From assembly GCA_934691925.1 (NCBI GenBank), contig CAKUTI010000037.1, positions 1 to 16,450 of the forward strand: DNA of 16,450 bases. The letters run 5' to 3'. Below are positions 14,533 to 16,450 of this stretch, in pieces. Source of the stretch: an uncultured Treponema sp. (GTDB lineage: Bacteria > Spirochaetota > Spirochaetia > Treponematales > Treponemataceae). The notes under the pieces were generated by a model. It was given only the letters and a program-made list of their open reading frames with translations. It was not told the origin of the DNA and ran no database searches. Each line of letters opens with the position of its first letter. The first letter of the stretch is position 1. Both the position numbers and the translations under genes were made by a program.

Positions 14533-14561
14533 ATTTTAATGAAAAAGGGGAGTTGTTGCAA
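14533..14561 (-). promoter_or_regulatory. proS promoter, probably leaderless
   Basis: On the minus strand TTGCAA (14556-14561) and TAAAAT (14533-14538) are exactly 17 bases apart. The -10 ends 9 bases before the proS ATG, so the mRNA would have at most 2-4 leader bases and no Shine-Dalgarno. Confidence 0.5.
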
Positions 14562-14569
14562 TTTTGAAG

Positions 14570-14607
14570 AAAAACGGCGCTGCATGAATTTTCCATGGCA
14601 ACGCCGT
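14570..14607 (-). terminator. Rho-independent terminator after the phosphofructokinase gene
   Basis: On minus: ACGGCG (14602-14607) pairs with CGCCGT (14574-14579), with further imperfect pairing of GCCATG and CATGCA inside, followed by TTTTTC. It lies 25 bases after the pfp stop and just before the proS promoter. Confidence 0.75.
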
Positions 14608-14631
14608 ATTAAAAATCTTTGCAGTCAGACT

Positions 14632-15861
14632 TTATTTTTGAAGAACGAGATGGCGCGGAAGTCCGTCAACCATAATCGGGCTAAGCTCAGCCTGAATAAG
14701 CGGATGAATATAGTGAATCAGCTCGCTTGAAACGTAGTCGTCGTCGGTAATCCATTCAAGAGGAACTTTTTTCTCCACGTTCGCGATTTTCGAGACATCT
14801 GCCGTCTCGGTGATGCAGATATAAGGATCGTCTGAAAAACGCTTTAGAACCACAACTTTTCCAGTCTCGCCGTTGAAAGCCGCCTTTACAGCAGCTCCGC
14901 CAGCGTTGTACGCTTCTGTGATGTCTGTTCGGCTTGACATATGGGCCGCGCATCTTTGAAGCGTTGAAAGCTCAATCGCTCTTGCTTTTGTGCCAAGCTC
15001 TGATGTGATTTTGTTTGCAAGAAACTGCGCTGTTCCAGACATCTGCTTGTGCCCGAATGAGTCAACAAATTCTATATGCTCGGCAGCAAGCTCAAATACG
15101 AATCTTCCGTCGGCAACTTTGATTCCTTCCGAAACCGCAATTACGATTGATTTTCCCGTTTTTAGAAGTCCGCCGACTCGCTTGAGGAATTTGTCAACAT
15201 CGAAAACTTTCTCTGGAAGATAGATTAAGTCAACGCCCGGGCAGTCGTCGGATTTTGCAAGGGCAGCCGCTCCTGTGAGCCAGCCTGCGTTTCGTCCCAT
15301 GATTTCAACGACTGTTACGGTCGGATAATCATAGACTGTTCCGTCGCAGATAATTTCTTTCATTGTTGCGGCGATAAATTTTGCGGCAGAGCCGTAGCCT
15401 GGAGTATGGTCTGTGATTGCAAGGTCGTTGTCAATTGTCTTAGGAACGCCCATGAATCTTATGTCGCTGTTGATTTTTTTTGCGTAAGTTGTGAGCTTCT
15501 GGATTGTGTCCATCGAGTCGTTTCCGCCGATGTAGAGAAAATATTTCACATCAAGCTCGTTGAGAATTTCAAAGATTTTCTTGTATGTGTCTTCGTGCGC
15601 CTCGTCAACATCAGGAAGCTTATAGCGGCAAGAGCCGAGAATAGAAGACGGAGTGCGCTTCAGCAAGTCAATTGCCATCAGAGATGTGATTGTGTCCGAC
15701 AAATCCACGTACTGCTTGTCCAAAAGTCCCTTGATTCCGTGAAGCATGCCGTAGACTTTGTTTGCTCCGCAGTCAATAGCTGTCTTGAAAATACCTGCGA
15801 GACTTGAGTTGATAACAGCTGTCGGACCGCCAGACTGACCGACAATTAAATTTCCTTTCAT
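14632..15861 (-). CDS. pfp: Pyrophosphate-dependent 6-phosphofructokinase
   Basis: A 409-residue PFK-A family enzyme. It would phosphorylate fructose 6-phosphate to fructose 1,6-bisphosphate in cytoplasmic glycolysis, reversibly, with pyrophosphate as donor. The phosphoryl-donor site reads IGGNDS (residues 111-116): Asp in GGND is the known mark of PPi specificity where ATP enzymes have Gly. The catalytic block is PKTIDND (140-146), whose Lys141 is also diagnostic of PPi enzymes. EIMGRNAGW is at 186-194. PPi-PFK is the usual glycolytic form in Treponema. The start is set at MKGNLIVGQSGGPTAVIN because the glycine-rich loop begins there; an in-frame extension of 27 codons upstream has no similarity and is rejected. 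Only a weak GGGGT lies before it. A promoter candidate lies about 110 bp upstream. Confidence 0.92.
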   Translation of the reverse strand: MKGNLIVGQSGGPTAVINSSLAGIFKTAIDCGANKVYGMLHGIKGLLDKQYVDLSDTITSLMAIDLLKRTPSSILGSCRYKLPDVDEAHEDTYKKIFEILNELDVKYFLYIGGNDSMDTIQKLTTYAKKINSDIRFMGVPKTIDNDLAITDHTPGYGSAAKFIAATMKEIICDGTVYDYPTVTVVEIMGRNAGWLTGAAALAKSDDCPGVDLIYLPEKVFDVDKFLKRVGGLLKTGKSIVIAVSEGIKVADGRFVFELAAEHIEFVDSFGHKQMSGTAQFLANKITSELGTKARAIELSTLQRCAAHMSSRTDITEAYNAGGAAVKAAFNGETGKVVVLKRFSDDPYICITETADVSKIANVEKKVPLEWITDDDYVSSELIHYIHPLIQAELSPIMVDGLPRHLVLQK

Positions 15862-15971
15862 ATAAACCCCATTGTTTTTTATTCGCCCGATGGCACATTC
15901 TGCTTTGTTGTTCGCGGTGCAAGCAAAATGCTCAAAGTGCAATTTCTTTCTATTACTATATCACTAAAACC

Positions 15972-16000
15972 ATTAAATAGGAATAAAAAAGAACATTCAA
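15972..16000 (-). promoter_or_regulatory. Candidate promoter of the phosphofructokinase gene
   Basis: On minus, TTGAAT (15995-16000) and TTTAAT (15972-15977) are 17 bases apart. The predicted leader is about 105 bases. The 15862-16088 spacer is otherwise AT-rich with no recognised gene. Confidence 0.4.
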
Positions 16001-16088
16001 AGAAAATTAGAATCTGGAAGAAGATTTTTAAGAATAGAGAGGACAGCGGTTTTCTGCGCAGTTTTTTGAAGAGGCACACCAGTTTCAG

Positions 16089-16263
16089 ACTGAAGGTATA
16101 CTTCCTAAGGACTAAAGGTATACTTCCTAAGGGCTGAAGGTATACTTCCTAAGGGCTGAAGGTATACTTCCTAAGGACTGAAGGAATACTTCCTTAGGGT
16201 CTTAGGAAGGCTTACTTCAGTCTTTAGCTAGGCTTCCTTTAGCTCTTAGGAAGCCTTCCTTCA
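16089..16263. repeat. 22-bp repeat array: five direct units followed by three inverted, diverged units
   Basis: Units start at 16089, 16111, 16133, 16155 and 16177, each 22 bp, with the shared core GGTATACTTCCTAAGG (GAATACTTCCTTAGG in the fifth). Units 1-4 differ only at two positions. From 16198 three more 22-bp units follow in reverse orientation (16198-16219, 16220-16241, 16242-16263), more diverged but in the same register (CTTAGGAAG, TTCCTTCA). The whole forms a head-to-head inverted array within the noncoding space between the SDR and pfp genes. No coding sequence overlaps it. Confidence 0.9.
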
Positions 16264-16313
16264 TTTTTCATTCACATATTCTGCTTTTTCAGCATATGGC
16301 GCGCACCGCGCAT

Positions 16314-16347
16314 AAAAAAAGCCTCCGGCAATTCGCCGAAGGCTTTT
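16314..16347 (-). terminator. Terminator of the SDR gene at the right edge
   Basis: AAAAGCC.CCGGC (16317-16329) pairs with GCCGAAGGCTTTT (16335-16347) with one mismatch and a 5-base loop. On minus it is followed by seven Ts (16314-16320), 28 bases after the stop codon. A GC-rich hairpin (about 16295-16313) lies just beyond. Confidence 0.85.
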
Positions 16348-16375
16348 CTCATTTATTCAGCTAAAATAAGTCAAC

Positions 16376-16450
16376 TTACTTAGGCTGTTTTCCGATGTAT
16401 GCAAGGATTCCGCCGTCTACGTAAAGGATGTGTCCGTTTACTGCGTTTGA
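16376..16450 (-). CDS. Short-chain dehydrogenase, C-terminal end (gluconate 5-dehydrogenase/KduD-like)
   Basis: Only the last 24 residues are in the window: SNAVNGHILYVDGG followed by ILAYIGKQPK and a stop. The N.VNGH.LYVDGG motif is the conserved C-terminal end of classical SDR enzymes, and the tail ILAYIGKQP is typical of gluconate 5-dehydrogenase and 2-dehydro-3-deoxygluconate 5-dehydrogenase (KduD)-like members. Such an NAD(P)-dependent enzyme would act in cytoplasmic sugar acid interconversion, in line with the uxaB- and kdgK-like genes. The specific substrate cannot be set from this fragment; a general 3-oxoacyl-ACP reductase annotation is also possible. Confidence 0.75.
   Translation of the reverse strand, partial: SNAVNGHILYVDGGILAYIGKQPK

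Noticed and set aside
15406..15807. Antisense open frame inside the phosphofructokinase gene (133 codons)
   Set aside because: It lies wholly opposite a well-conserved gene and has no ribosome site or recognised domain; similar frames opposite the regulator and proS were rejected for the same reason.
15862..15942. 27-codon upstream extension of the phosphofructokinase
   Set aside because: No family similarity; PFK enzymes begin right before the GQSGGPTAVIN loop.
16089..16263. CRISPR array
   Set aside because: Repeats are contiguous 22-bp units with no unique spacers, part of them is inverted, and no cas gene is present.

Overview
The window looks like a chromosomal segment of a carbohydrate-fermenting spirochaete, probably Treponema or a close relative. 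This rests on recognised protein families, not on a database search: a pyrophosphate-type phosphofructokinase, a GerMN-domain protein with a charged linker, a CUT1 transporter of the LplB/YtcP/LipO kind, and a moderate-to-low G+C content with AT-rich spacers.

Layout, left to right. (1) 1-262, minus: start of a tagaturonate reductase (uxaB-like), with a good divergent promoter. (2) 433-5571, plus: a 1069-residue cytoplasmic regulator (LacI-type sugar-binding domain, remnants of a histidine kinase and receiver, C-terminal AraC HTH), then two ABC sugar permeases. A terminator and a symmetry-rich promoter region follow, then the solute-binding protein (5808-7388) and a strong terminator. No ABC ATPase is present. 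(3) 7440-7742: an AT-rich non-coding stretch with a dense, helically phased cluster of DnaA-box-like 9-mers, including two perfect TTATCCACA boxes. It is a candidate replication origin or DnaA-titration site although no dnaA gene is in the window. (4) 7743-8522, plus: a SpoU/TrmH-type RNA methyltransferase, convergent with a PfkB-family 2-keto-3-deoxygluconate kinase (8621-9649, minus). (5) 9829-10360, plus: two small overlapping genes, the second DUF4160, in a toxin-antitoxin-like arrangement. (6) 10435-11508, plus: a membrane-anchored GerMN protein, meeting tail to tail (1 bp apart) an exported protein of unknown function (11510-12571, minus). (7) 12688-15861, minus: prolyl-tRNA synthetase and PPi-dependent phosphofructokinase. 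(8) 16089-16263: a 22-bp tandem repeat array whose right part is inverted. (9) 16376-16450, minus: C-terminal end of a short-chain dehydrogenase resembling gluconate 5-dehydrogenase/KduD.

Functionally, tagaturonate reductase, KDG kinase and the SDR are all enzymes of hexuronate (pectin) breakdown. The regulator and CUT1 transporter between them are therefore best read as a sensor and uptake system for a pectin- or uronate-derived oligosaccharide; this substrate is an inference from context. PPi-PFK would take the carbon onward through glycolysis. Several genes (regulator, RNA methyltransferase, GerMN protein, proS) have no Shine-Dalgarno and a -10-like hexamer only 5 to 9 bases before the ATG, which suggests leaderless transcripts.
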